A DNA stretch of 64,000 nt from Enterobacter sp. 10-1. Lineage in GTDB: Bacteria > Pseudomonadota > Gammaproteobacteria > Enterobacterales > Enterobacteriaceae. Shown here one piece after another: positions 39,853 through 48,206 of the stretch. Position 1 is the first letter of the stretch. Each line of letters starts with the position of its first letter. The position numbers and the translations under genes are program-made. The notes under the pieces were generated by a model. That model searched no databases. It was not told the DNA's origin and saw nothing but the letters and a program-made list of their open reading frames with translations. The stretch spans positions 248,540-312,539 of the forward strand of contig NISF01000007.1 of the NCBI GenBank assembly GCA_002270295.1, read 5' to 3'.

Positions 39853-39941
39853 AGCAATTACTCCCTTTCGACTATGCCGACAAGTTAACCATTTACAAGG
39901 CGGAAAAACAGTGGAAAACTACGCAAAACCCAGATCGTTTT

Positions 39942-40015
39942 ATGATACTTTTATTCACAATGAATAATATTTAAGTATTAAAATAATATTTATCAAATAT
40001 TTATAACTGATACCC
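39942..40015. promoter_or_regulatory. Divergent promoter region with TGATAC half-sites
   Basis: In the 201-bp AT-rich gap between divergent genes, ATGATACTTT (39942-39951) repeats ten bases of the complement of the RpiR operator. ACTGATACCC (40006-40015) repeats ten bases seen just before the RpiR start (34010-34019). A direct repeat AATAATATTT is at 39963 and 39982. Control by the RpiR protein is inferred. Confidence 0.45.
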
Positions 40016-40053
40016 ATTTAAAATCCGAAAGTAAAACCTGAAAGGATAGTGTT

Positions 40054-41274
40054 ATGAAATACCACCACGCAACGCTTGTCCCGCATAAATCAGCGCCGAT
40101 GACATCGCCGGCGAACCTGCTGGCGGAAGAGGTCTGCCTTCCCGCCGCGCTGCTGAAAAAAAGCGCTCTGGAAAACAATATCGCCTGGATGCAGCGCTAC
40201 GCTGACGCCCGCGGCGTCTCGCTGGCGCCGCACGGCAAAACGACGATGACGCCGTGGATTTTTCAGGCCCAGCAGCGGGCCGGCGCCTGGGGGATCGGGG
40301 TCGGCAGCGCCTGGCAGGCCGCTGCGGCGATGGCCAGCGGCGTCCAGCGCGTATTGATGGTCAATCAGCTGGTGGGCAAGGCCAACATGCAGGCCGTTTC
40401 TCAGCTGAAAACCCACTACCGCAGCGTAGATTTCATCTGCTGCATAGATAGCCTCGCTAACGCCCGCGCGCTGTCGGCCTTTTTTGCCGAACGCCGGCAA
40501 ACCCTGGACGTGCTGATTGAGCTTGGGGTGCCCGGCGGGCGCTGCGGCTGTCGCAGCCTGGAGGATGCGCTGGCGCTGGCACAGAGCGCGGCCGAGCTAC
40601 CGGGCCTGACGCTGCGCGGGCTGGAGCTGTATGAAGGGGTGCTGCACAGCGACGATCCGCAGCCGCAGGTCGAAGCGCTGCTGCGCCAGGCCGCGGACCT
40701 CGCCTGCCGAATGGAGCCGCTGGTCGACGGCGAGTTTATCCTGACCGGTGCCGGCACCGTCTGGTATGACGTGGTGTGTAACGTCTGGCTGGCGGCCAAA
40801 AAGCCGGCGCGCTGCCGAATAGCGATCCGCCCCGGCTGCTACATCACGCACGATATGGGGATCTACGATGTTGCCCAGCAGGAGCTGATCGCCCGGGATC
40901 CGATCGCCTGCGATCTGGCCGGCGATCTGACCTCGGCCCTCGAGCTGATGGCGATGGTGCAGTCGGTTCCGGAGGCGGATCGCGCGGTGGTCAACTTCGG
41001 CAAGCGCGACTGCGCTTTCGATGCCGGCCTGCCGCAGCCCATCGCCCACTATCGCGGCGGAGAGCCGCTGCCGCTGCGCGCGGAGGAGATCGTCAGCGTC
41101 GGGATCATGGATCAGCACTGCATGCTGCGCCTGGCGCCGGGCAGCGATGTGCAGGTCGGCGATATCCTGGTCTTTGGCACCTCGCACCCGTGTCTGACCT
41201 TCGACAAATGGAAAACGCTGCTGCTGGTCGACGACGAGTACAACCTGCTGGAAGAGCTGGATACGCTGTTCTGA
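40054..41274 (+). CDS. PLP-dependent D-serine dehydratase-like / D-threonine-aldolase-fold enzyme
   Basis: A 406-residue enzyme with an alanine-racemase-type PLP barrel and a D-serine-dehydratase-like C-terminal domain. The PLP lysine is Lys62 in LAPHGKTTMTP, and the metal motif HPC (His378, Cys380) in GTSHPC is typical of Zn/Mn-dependent DSD1 and D-threonine aldolase. Members eliminate ammonia from D-3-hydroxy amino acids or cleave them. With KDGal kinase, KDPGal aldolase and RidA as neighbours, deaminating dehydration of a 2-amino-2-deoxy-hexonate to a 2-keto-3-deoxy acid is the inferred reaction. A D-serine or D-threonine substrate remains possible. Confidence 0.85.
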   Translation: MKYHHATLVPHKSAPMTSPANLLAEEVCLPAALLKKSALENNIAWMQRYADARGVSLAPHGKTTMTPWIFQAQQRAGAWGIGVGSAWQAAAAMASGVQRVLMVNQLVGKANMQAVSQLKTHYRSVDFICCIDSLANARALSAFFAERRQTLDVLIELGVPGGRCGCRSLEDALALAQSAAELPGLTLRGLELYEGVLHSDDPQPQVEALLRQAADLACRMEPLVDGEFILTGAGTVWYDVVCNVWLAAKKPARCRIAIRPGCYITHDMGIYDVAQQELIARDPIACDLAGDLTSALELMAMVQSVPEADRAVVNFGKRDCAFDAGLPQPIAHYRGGEPLPLRAEEIVSVGIMDQHCMLRLAPGSDVQVGDILVFGTSHPCLTFDKWKTLLLVDDEYNLLEELDTLF

Positions 41275-41353
41275 TTCATCCCGCATGACGGCCCGCGCCG
41301 TCTCCGGGCTCCGCGTCCGGCCTCGCTAAGCGCCGGATCGCCGGAGAAATCGC

Positions 41354-42364
41354 CTAACGCCGCAGGGCGACAATCTCCTCATACAGCGAACGCCCGATCG
41401 TCACGCCCTGACGTTCGCTGACCTGACGACAATCGAAGCGCCGCTCTCCGGGAAGACGGGCCCCCTGCGCGCTCATGGCATCAAACAGCGTCTCCGCCCG
41501 CGCCAGATGCTCGTCCGCCAGCGGCCCGAGAAAGCGCTGCGGATCGAGCGCCAGAATCAGTTCGCCGCCGTACGGTAGCCCGCCGGCGCCCTTATCCCAC
41601 GCCAGCGACTCCGCGCTGGTCATATCGCCAATCAGCGGCCCGGCGAGCAGCTCCACCATCGCCGCCAGCGCCGAACCCTTATGGCCGCCAAAGGTCAGCA
41701 TCGCTCCGTCGAGAACGGCGGCGGCGTCGGTGGTGGGCTCTCCTTCGGCGTCGATTCCCCAGCCTTCCGGCAAGGCCTTCCCGGCACGCTGATGCAGCTG
41801 GATCTCGCCGCGCGCCGCCACGCTGGTTGCCATATCAAAAATAAACGGCGGCCTGTCGCCGCGCGGCCAGCCAAAGGCGATAGGGTTGGTGCCAAAGAGC
41901 GGACGGCTGCCGCCCGCCGGCGCGACCCACGCGTGGCCCGGCGTGCAGGCCAGCCCCACCAGCCCCGCCTCGGTGAGCGGCTCAACGTCGGCAAACAGGG
42001 CCGAAAAGTGCACGCAGCGGTTAATCGCCAGCGCGGCAATACCGCTGTGGCGCGCCTTGGCGCACAAGAGCGGCAGCGCTCGCTCAAGCGCCAGCAGCGA
42101 AAAGGCGCCGTTAGCATCCACCCGCACAACCGCCGGCGCCCGGTCGTCAATCTGCGGCTCGGCGTCGGGCGAGACCTTCCCTTTGCGCAGGGTATCGACG
42201 ATCCCCAGCAGGCGCCACAGGCCGTGGGAAGCGCAGCCGTCGCGCTCCCCGGCGGTCACGTTACGCGCCACTGCCGCCGCATGGCTCTCGCTGAAACCAT
42301 TATCGCTGAGCACCTGGCGGGAAAGCGCTTCAGCCTCTGGCAACGTCAGCGTTACCGTCTCCAT
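41354..42364 (-). CDS. Ldh2/malate dehydrogenase-family NAD(P)H oxidoreductase
   Basis: A 336-residue enzyme of the MDH2/LDH2 family, unrelated to Rossmann dehydrogenases. The start at 42364 (METVTLTLPEAEALSRQVL) has AAAGGAG upstream. ERDGCASHGLWRL carries the catalytic-type His, followed by GSRPLFGTNPIAFGWP and MLTFGGHKGSALAAMVELLAG. Family members reduce cyclic imino acids (DpkA) or 2-keto acids, or oxidise ureidoglycolate; the specificity is not readable. It is convergent with the PLP gene, so it may serve the same pathway or act independently. Confidence 0.83.
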   Translation of the reverse strand: METVTLTLPEAEALSRQVLSDNGFSESHAAAVARNVTAGERDGCASHGLWRLLGIVDTLRKGKVSPDAEPQIDDRAPAVVRVDANGAFSLLALERALPLLCAKARHSGIAALAINRCVHFSALFADVEPLTEAGLVGLACTPGHAWVAPAGGSRPLFGTNPIAFGWPRGDRPPFIFDMATSVAARGEIQLHQRAGKALPEGWGIDAEGEPTTDAAAVLDGAMLTFGGHKGSALAAMVELLAGPLIGDMTSAESLAWDKGAGGLPYGGELILALDPQRFLGPLADEHLARAETLFDAMSAQGARLPGERRFDCRQVSERQGVTIGRSLYEEIVALRR

Positions 42365-42443
42365 AATCTTCTCCTTTGCTCTTCTTCTACTCTTCTGCAT
42401 CGCCATTAAAGTTAGCCTGAGGAAGGCAGCTGCGCGCGCTGAT

Positions 42444-42893
42444 TTACTCCTCTTGCCGATCGTCGCGCACGGCGCCGTTACGGTTGCCGAGCGCGATAAA
42501 CTCCTCCAGCAGCGCGGTCAGCTGCTGCATTTTTTCGCTGGTAAACTCTTCTTCGATCAGGCGATAGGCCTCTTCAACCTGAGCCTGGGCGCTTTGATAC
42601 AGCTTTGTTCCTTCCGCCGTCAGCGAAACGTACAGCTTGCGCTGATCGCTGACCGGCTTCAGACGCAACACCAGGCCGTCACGTTCCATGCGGGTCAAAA
42701 TACCGGTCAGGCTCGGGCGCAAAATGCAGGCGCGGAAGGCCAGGTCGTGGAAATCCATCGACGGGTTTTCGGCAAGGATGCGCACAATACGCCACTGCTG
42801 CTCGGTGAGATTATGGCGTTTGACGATCGGCCGAAAGTGGCCCATCGCCGCTTCCCGCGCCTGCAACAGCGCAATGGTTAACGAATCATGCAT
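42444..42893 (-). CDS. hpaR: HpaR: MarR-family repressor of the hpa meta-cleavage operon
   Basis: HpaR represses hpaGEDFHI until 4-hydroxyphenylacetate is present. It is 149 residues with the E. coli N-terminus MHDSLTIALLQAREAAM; the ATG at 42893 has GAGG 6 bp before it. The winged helix lies at about 45-100 (ACILRPSLTGILTRMERDGLVLRL is helix 3 plus wing). It is divergent from hpaG1 across 288 bp that carry two palindromes. Confidence 0.95.
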   Translation of the reverse strand: MHDSLTIALLQAREAAMGHFRPIVKRHNLTEQQWRIVRILAENPSMDFHDLAFRACILRPSLTGILTRMERDGLVLRLKPVSDQRKLYVSLTAEGTKLYQSAQAQVEEAYRLIEEEFTSEKMQQLTALLEEFIALGNRNGAVRDDRQEE

Positions 42894-42922
42894 CACATAC
42901 CTCTACATCGTATTTCAGAATC

Positions 42923-42938
42923 TATTAACAAGTTAATA
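42923..42938. promoter_or_regulatory. Putative HpaR operator 1
   Basis: A perfect palindrome TATTAAC-AA-GTTAATA stands 30 bp before the hpaR start. It shares the core ATTAAC-nn-rTTAAT with the site near hpaG1, which suits autoregulation by a MarR dimer. Binding is inferred. Confidence 0.6.
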
Positions 42939-43122
42939 ATTAGCGTTTATTTGCCGATGACGCAACCGGTTTCTGCTGCTGAAAAGTACCAGCCTTTTCA
43001 TGAAAAATAACTAACAATATGATTATAAACAATTAAGTTTCATTCGTGTAAATTTATTGTTAATCCGATCACAAAACATTCACTTCTGTTTGCCAAACCC
43101 TTCCGCAAGGAATAAAAGGTAA

Positions 43123-43140
43123 TCATTAACATATTAATGA
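43123..43140. promoter_or_regulatory. Putative HpaR operator 2
   Basis: TCATTAA-CATA-TTAATGA, a perfect 7-bp-arm palindrome, ends 41 bp before the hpaG1 start, where a repressor would block the operon promoter. It shares its core with operator 1. Confidence 0.6.
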
Positions 43141-43181
43141 AATCCATTAAGCTTCAGAAATCAGTACCAGAGGAGTGGTGA

Positions 43182-43814
43182 ATGAAAGGTACCATCTTCG
43201 CCGTTGCGCTTAACCACGGCAGCCAGCTCGACGCCTGGCGGGAAGCGTTCCAACAGGCCCCGTACAAAACGCCGCCGCAAACTGCGGTCTGGTTTATCAA
43301 ACCGCGTAATACCGTTATCGGCAGCGGCGACGCGATCCCTTACCCGCAGGGGGAAACCGTGCAGAGCGGCGCCACCGTGGCGCTGATCGTCGGTAAAACC
43401 GCACGCGGCGTCTCCGTCGAAGAGGCCGCCTCCTGCATCGCCGGCTACGCGCTGGCCAACGACGTCAGCCTGCCGGAAGAGAGCTTTTACCGCCCGGCGA
43501 TTAAGGCGAAATGCCGCGACGGTTTTTGCCCGCTTGGGGGCCTCGTCCCGGTACAGAACGTCGATAATCTGACCATCATCACCGAAATCAACGGTCGCGA
43601 AGCGGATAGCTGGAACACCGCCGACCTGCAGCGCAGCGCCGCCGAGCTGCTAAGCGCCCTGAGCGAGTTCGCCACCCTCAACCCCGGCGATGCCATTCTG
43701 ATCGGCACTCCGCACGCCCGCGTAACGCTGCGCCCCGGCGATCGCGTACGCATTCTCGCCGAGGGTTTCCCGGCGCTGGAAAACCCGGTCGTCGCAGAAG
43801 GAGAGCCGGCATGA
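43182..43814 (+). CDS. hpaG: HpaG1: N-terminal half of the bifunctional HPC isomerase/decarboxylase, as a separate subunit
   Basis: In E. coli HpaG is one ~429-residue protein made of two FAH-fold domains: OPET decarboxylase and HHDD isomerase. Here the first domain is its own 210-residue gene (MKGTIFAVALNHGSQLDAW; KCRDGFCPLGG; ATLNPGDAILIGTPHARV). It stops with TGA inside ATGA, which starts hpaG2, so the pair is translationally coupled. The linker region of the fused protein is absent. GAGGAG precedes the ATG. The first gene of the hpa meta operon. Confidence 0.92.
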   Translation: MKGTIFAVALNHGSQLDAWREAFQQAPYKTPPQTAVWFIKPRNTVIGSGDAIPYPQGETVQSGATVALIVGKTARGVSVEEAASCIAGYALANDVSLPEESFYRPAIKAKCRDGFCPLGGLVPVQNVDNLTIITEINGREADSWNTADLQRSAAELLSALSEFATLNPGDAILIGTPHARVTLRPGDRVRILAEGFPALENPVVAEGEPA

Positions 43815-44575
43815 AACAGGCACGTATTGAGTGGCAGGGCCAGGTACGCAGCGCGCAGGTCGACGATCGCGAGCAGGTCATTCTCGACGACGGCACCCGG
43901 CTGCAGGAGGGTGAATTCCGCTGGCTGCCGCCCGCCGACGGAACGCTGTTCGCGCTGGGACTGAACTATGCCGATCACGCCAGCGAGCTGGAATTCAAGC
44001 CGCCGGAAGAGCCGCTGGTGTTTATCAAAGCGCCGAACACCTTTATCGGCCACCGCCAGGAGTCGGTGCGTCCGGATAACGTCGAATATATGCACTACGA
44101 AGCCGAACTGGTGGTGGTGATTGGCAAAACCGCGCGCAAGGTCAGTGAGGCCCACGCCCTGGACTACGTCGCCGGCTATACCGTTTGCAATGACTACGCC
44201 ATTCGCGACTATCTGGAAAACTACTACCGGCCGAATCTGCGGGTAAAAAGCCGCGACACCCTGACCCCCATCGGCCCGTGGATCGTCAGTAAAGAGACGG
44301 TTCCGGACCCGCACAACCTGACCCTGAGCACCTGGGTCAACGGCGAACTGCGCCAGCAGGGCACCACCGCCGATCTGATCTTCAGCATCCCGTACCTGAT
44401 TGCCTGGCTGAGCGACTTTATGACCCTGCAACCGGGCGACATGATCGCCACCGGCACGCCGAAGGGGCTGTCTGACGTGGTGCCGGGTGACGAAGTGATC
44501 GTCGAAGTCGAAGGCGTGGGCCGCCTGGTCAACCGCATCATCAGCCAGCAAGCGTATGAGGAGAAGCTGTCATGA
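43811..44575 (+). CDS. hpaG: HpaG2: C-terminal half of HPC isomerase/decarboxylase
   Basis: This is a 254-residue FAH-family protein. A ~45-residue N-terminal strand region not found in the fused E. coli protein precedes the catalytic domain: GTLFALGLNYADHASELEFK, the metal glutamates in MHYEAELVVVIGK, and FMTLQPGDMIATGTPKGL. It acts on 5-oxo-pent-3-ene-1,2,5-tricarboxylate and 2-hydroxyhepta-2,4-dienedioate in the meta pathway. Its start and stop both overlap neighbours (ATGA at 43811 and at 44572). GAAGGAG precedes the start. Confidence 0.92.
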   Translation: MKQARIEWQGQVRSAQVDDREQVILDDGTRLQEGEFRWLPPADGTLFALGLNYADHASELEFKPPEEPLVFIKAPNTFIGHRQESVRPDNVEYMHYEAELVVVIGKTARKVSEAHALDYVAGYTVCNDYAIRDYLENYYRPNLRVKSRDTLTPIGPWIVSKETVPDPHNLTLSTWVNGELRQQGTTADLIFSIPYLIAWLSDFMTLQPGDMIATGTPKGLSDVVPGDEVIVEVEGVGRLVNRIISQQAYEEKLS

Positions 44576-46038
44576 AAAAAATTAACCACTGGATCAACGG
44601 CGAAAGCGTGGCAAGCGCGGAGTATTTCCACACCACCAACCCGGCCACCGGCGAAGTGCTGGCGGAAGTCGCTTCCGGCGGTGAAGCCGAAGTGAATCAG
44701 GCGGTAGCGGCAGCCAAAGCGGCGTTCCCGAAATGGGCCAACCTGCCGATGAAGGAGCGCGCGCGCCTGATGCGCCGTCTGGGCGATCTGATAGACCAGA
44801 ACGTTCCGCAGATCGCGGCGATGGAGACCGCCGATACCGGCCTGCCGATCCACCAGACCAAAAACGTGCTGATCCCGCGCGCTTCGCACAACTTCGAATT
44901 CTTCGCCGAAGTGTGCCAGCAGATGAACGGCAAAACCTATCCGGTTGACGACAAGATGCTCAACTACACCCTCGTGCAGCCGGTCGGCGTCTGCGCGCTG
45001 GTGTCGCCGTGGAACGTGCCGTTTATGACCGCGACCTGGAAGGTGGCGCCGTGCCTGGCGCTGGGCAACACCGCGGTGCTGAAAATGTCCGAGCTGTCGC
45101 CGCTCACCGCCGACCGTCTCGGCGAGCTGGCGCTGGAAGCCGGTATTCCGCCGGGCGTGCTGAACGTAGTACAGGGCTACGGCGCGAACGCCGGTGACGC
45201 GCTGGTGCGCCATCATGACGTGCGCGCTGTGTCGTTTACCGGCGGCACCGCCACCGGACGTAACATCATGAAAAACGCCGGACTGAAAAAGTACTCGATG
45301 GAGCTGGGGGGCAAATCGCCGGTGCTGATTTTTGAAGATGCCGATATCGAGCGCGCGCTGGATGCCGCCCTGTTCACCATCTTCTCAATCAACGGCGAAC
45401 GCTGCACCGCCGGCTCGCGCATCTTCATTCAGCAGAGCATTTACCCGGAGTTCGTCAAGCGCTTCGCTGAACGCGCCAGCCGCCTGCGCGTCGGTGACCC
45501 GACCGATCCCAACACCCAGGTCGGGGCGCTGATAAGCCAGCAGCACTGGGAAAAAGTCTCCGGCTATATCCGCCTCGGCATCGAGGAAGGCGCCACGCTG
45601 CTGGCCGGCGGCCCGGATAAACCCACCGACCTGCCGGCGCATCTTCGCGGCGGCAACTTCCTGCGCCCGACGGTGCTGGCGGACGTCGATAACCGCATGC
45701 GGGTTGCCCAGGAAGAAATCTTTGGCCCGGTCGCCTGTCTGCTGCCGTTTAAAGACGAAGCCGAAGGTCTGCGCCTCGCCAACGATATCGAATACGGCCT
45801 CGCCTCCTATATCTGGACCCAGGACATCAGCAAGGTCCTGCGCCTCGCGCGCGGTATTGAAGCCGGCATGGTCTTCGTCAATACCCAGAACGTCCGCGAC
45901 CTGCGCCAGCCGTTCGGCGGCGTGAAAGCCTCCGGCACCGGCCGCGAAGGCGGCGAGTACAGCTTCGAAGTGTTCGCCGAAATGAAAAACGTCTGTATTT
46001 CCATGGGTGACCATCCGATCCCGAAATGGGGTTTATAA
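44572..46038 (+). CDS. hpaE: HpaE: 5-carboxymethyl-2-hydroxymuconate semialdehyde dehydrogenase
   Basis: HpaE oxidises CHMS to CHM with NAD after ring cleavage. It is a 488-residue aldehyde dehydrogenase: VSPWNVPFMTATWK (NAD site), FTGGTATGR, MELGGKSPVLIFEDAD (general-base Glu) and INGERCTAGSR with the catalytic Cys. GGAGAAG lies before the ATG, which overlaps the hpaG2 stop. Confidence 0.96.
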   Translation: MKKINHWINGESVASAEYFHTTNPATGEVLAEVASGGEAEVNQAVAAAKAAFPKWANLPMKERARLMRRLGDLIDQNVPQIAAMETADTGLPIHQTKNVLIPRASHNFEFFAEVCQQMNGKTYPVDDKMLNYTLVQPVGVCALVSPWNVPFMTATWKVAPCLALGNTAVLKMSELSPLTADRLGELALEAGIPPGVLNVVQGYGANAGDALVRHHDVRAVSFTGGTATGRNIMKNAGLKKYSMELGGKSPVLIFEDADIERALDAALFTIFSINGERCTAGSRIFIQQSIYPEFVKRFAERASRLRVGDPTDPNTQVGALISQQHWEKVSGYIRLGIEEGATLLAGGPDKPTDLPAHLRGGNFLRPTVLADVDNRMRVAQEEIFGPVACLLPFKDEAEGLRLANDIEYGLASYIWTQDISKVLRLARGIEAGMVFVNTQNVRDLRQPFGGVKASGTGREGGEYSFEVFAEMKNVCISMGDHPIPKWGL

Positions 46039-46048
46039 GGAGCACAAG

Positions 46049-46906
46049 ATGGGCAAATTAGCGTTAGCCGCCAAGATTACTCACGTACCGTCAATGTATC
46101 TCTCCGAGCTGCCGGGGAAAAACCACGGCTGCCGCCAGTCGGCGATCGACGGTCATAAGGAGATCGGTAAACGGTGCCGGGAGATGGGCGTCGATACGAT
46201 TATCGTCTTTGATACCCACTGGCTGGTGAACAGCGCCTACCACATTAACTGCGCCGAGCATTTTAAGGGGATCTATACCAGTAACGAGCTGCCGCACTTT
46301 ATTCGCGACATGACCTACGACTACGACGGTAACCCGGAGCTGGGCCAGCTGATTGCCGACGAAGCGGTCAAGCTGGGCGTCCGCGCCAAGGCGCACAACA
46401 TCCCGAGCCTCAAGCTGGAGTACGGCACCCTGGTGCCGATGCGCTATATGAACAGCGATAAGCATTTCAAAGTGGTCTCGATCTCCGCTTTTTGCACCGT
46501 TCACGACTTCGCCGACAGCCGCAGGCTGGGGGAAGCTATCGTCAAGGCCATTGAAAAATATGACGGTACCGTAGCGGTCTTCGCCAGCGGCTCGCTGTCG
46601 CACCGCTTTATCGACGACCAGCGCGCCGAAGAGGGGATGAACAGCTACACCCGCGAGTTTGACCACCAGATGGATGAGCGGGTGGTAAAACTGTGGCGCG
46701 AAGGCAAATTCAAAGAGTTCTGCACCATGCTGCCGGAGTATGCCGACTACTGCTACGGCGAAGGCAATATGCACGATACGGTGATGCTGCTCGGGGTGCT
46801 CGGCTGGGATAAATACGACGGCAAGGTCGAGTTTATCACCGACCTGTTCGCCAGCTCCGGTACCGGCCAGGTCAACGCCGTCTTCCCGCTGCCGGCTCAG
46901 GCGTAA
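46049..46906 (+). CDS. hpaD: HpaD: 3,4-dihydroxyphenylacetate 2,3-dioxygenase
   Basis: HpaD is a class III extradiol dioxygenase (LigB fold) that opens homoprotocatechuate with Fe(II). It has 285 residues from an ATG with AGGAG upstream; the frame is open 14 codons earlier, inside hpaE. The iron-ligand regions are THVPSMYLSELPGKNHGC and FDTHWLVNSAYHIN at the N-terminal side. The SGSLSHRF motif is in the C-terminal half. Confidence 0.96.
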   Translation: MGKLALAAKITHVPSMYLSELPGKNHGCRQSAIDGHKEIGKRCREMGVDTIIVFDTHWLVNSAYHINCAEHFKGIYTSNELPHFIRDMTYDYDGNPELGQLIADEAVKLGVRAKAHNIPSLKLEYGTLVPMRYMNSDKHFKVVSISAFCTVHDFADSRRLGEAIVKAIEKYDGTVAVFASGSLSHRFIDDQRAEEGMNSYTREFDHQMDERVVKLWREGKFKEFCTMLPEYADYCYGEGNMHDTVMLLGVLGWDKYDGKVEFITDLFASSGTGQVNAVFPLPAQA

Positions 46907-46916
46907 GGGGTCTGCG

Positions 46917-47297
46917 ATGCCACATTTTATCGCCGAGTGCACGAACAACATCCGCGAACAGGCCGATCTGCCCGGCCTGTTCGCCGAGGTCAATCAGGCG
47001 CTGGCCGCCACCGGGATTTTCCCGATCGGCGGCATCCGCAGCCGCGCCATCTGGCTGGATACCTGGCAGATGGCCGACGGCAGGCACGATTACGCCTTCG
47101 TGCATATGACGCTGAAAATCGGCAGCGGGCGCAGTCTGGAAAGCCGCCAGCAAACGGGAGAGATGCTCTTTGCCCTGATCAAAGCGCATTTCGCCGCGCT
47201 GATGGAGAGCCGCTACCTGGCGCTGTCGTTCGAGATTGCGGAGCTGCACCCGACCCTGAATTACAAACAGAACAACGTCCACGCGCTGTTTAAATAA
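46917..47297 (+). CDS. hpaF: HpaF: 5-carboxymethyl-2-hydroxymuconate delta-isomerase
   Basis: HpaF is a tautomerase-superfamily enzyme that isomerises CHM to OPET. The start MPHFIAEC exposes Pro1, the catalytic base. It is 126 residues with a C-terminal [12 protein letters not shown] as in E. coli. AAGGGG precedes the ATG. A 92-bp gap with a REP-like hairpin separates it from hpaH. Confidence 0.95.
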   Translation: MPHFIAECTNNIREQADLPGLFAEVNQALAATGIFPIGGIRSRAIWLDTWQMADGRHDYAFVHMTLKIGSGRSLESRQQTGEMLFALIKAHFAALMESRYLALSFEIAELHPTLNYKQNNVHALFK

Positions 47298-47307
47298 TTG
47301 ACGTTAT

Positions 47308-47345
47308 CCGGACGCGGGCTCCCCGACCTCGGCGCTCTCGTCCGG
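47308..47345. repeat. REP-like imperfect hairpin inside the hpa operon
   Basis: CCGGACG (47308-47314) and CGTCCGG (47339-47345) flank a GC-rich inner region, in the only sizeable gap of the meta operon. The form resembles a REP element. It could stabilise the upstream mRNA or reduce distal expression. Confidence 0.45.
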
Positions 47346-47389
47346 GCAACCCGATGGTACCAATTGCAGGCAATGTCACAGGAATCCCT

Positions 47390-48193
47390 ATGCTCGATAA
47401 ACAGACCCGCACCCTGATCGCCCGGCGGCTGAACCAGGCCGAAAAGCAGCGTGAACAGATCCGCGCCATCTCTCTCGATTATCCCTCGATTACCATTGAG
47501 GACGCCTACGCCGTCCAGCGCGAGTGGGTCGAGCTGAAAATTGCCGAGGGCCGGGTGCTGAAGGGCCATAAGATTGGCCTGACCTCGAAGGCGATGCAGG
47601 CCAGCTCGCAGATTAGCGAACCGGACTACGGCGCGCTGCTCGACGATATGTTTTTTCACGACGGCGGCGATATTCCCACCGACCGCTTTATCGTTCCGCG
47701 CATCGAGGTCGAGCTGGCCTTCGTGCTGGCCAAACCGCTGCGCGGCCCGAACTGTACGCTGTTCGACGTCTATAACGCCACCGACTACGTGATCCCGGCG
47801 CTGGAGCTGATCGACGCCCGCTGCCACAACGTCGATCCTGAAACCCAGCGTCCGCGTAAGGTGTTCGACACCATCTCCGATAACGCCGCCAACGCCGGGG
47901 TGATCCTCGGCGGCCGGCCGGTTAAGCCTGATGAGCTGGATCTGCGCTGGATCTCCGCCCTGCTATACCGCAACGGGGTCATCGAAGAGACCGGCGTCGC
48001 CGCCGGCGTGCTGAATCACCCGGCCAACGGCGTTGCCTGGCTGGCGAACAAGCTGGCGACGCACGATGTGCAGCTGGAGGCCGGGCAAATTATCCTCGGC
48101 GGCTCGTTTACCCGTCCGGTCGCGGCGCGCAAAGGCGATACCTTCCACGTCGATTACGGCAGCATGGGCGCGATTAGCTGCCGCTTTGTCTAG
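47390..48193 (+). CDS. hpaH: HpaH: 2-oxo-hept-4-ene-1,7-dioate hydratase
   Basis: HpaH adds water to OHED to give 4-hydroxy-2-oxoheptanedioate (HKHD). It is 267 residues, the E. coli length, with a divalent-metal active site. The start at 47390 ([19 protein letters not shown]) has AGGAATC before it. [13 protein letters not shown], the metal acids in [13 protein letters not shown], and [22 protein letters not shown] are visible. Confidence 0.95.
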   Translation: MLDKQTRTLIARRLNQAEKQREQIRAISLDYPSITIEDAYAVQREWVELKIAEGRVLKGHKIGLTSKAMQASSQISEPDYGALLDDMFFHDGGDIPTDRFIVPRIEVELAFVLAKPLRGPNCTLFDVYNATDYVIPALELIDARCHNVDPETQRPRKVFDTISDNAANAGVILGGRPVKPDELDLRWISALLYRNGVIEETGVAAGVLNHPANGVAWLANKLATHDVQLEAGQIILGGSFTRPVAARKGDTFHVDYGSMGAISCRFV

Positions 48194-48206
48194 GGGAAAG
48201 AAGAAG

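Noticed and set aside
43182-44575. hpaG as a frameshifted pseudogene
   Set aside because: Each half has its own start, ribosome site and complete domain, with a clean ATGA junction and extra N-terminal residues in the second half.
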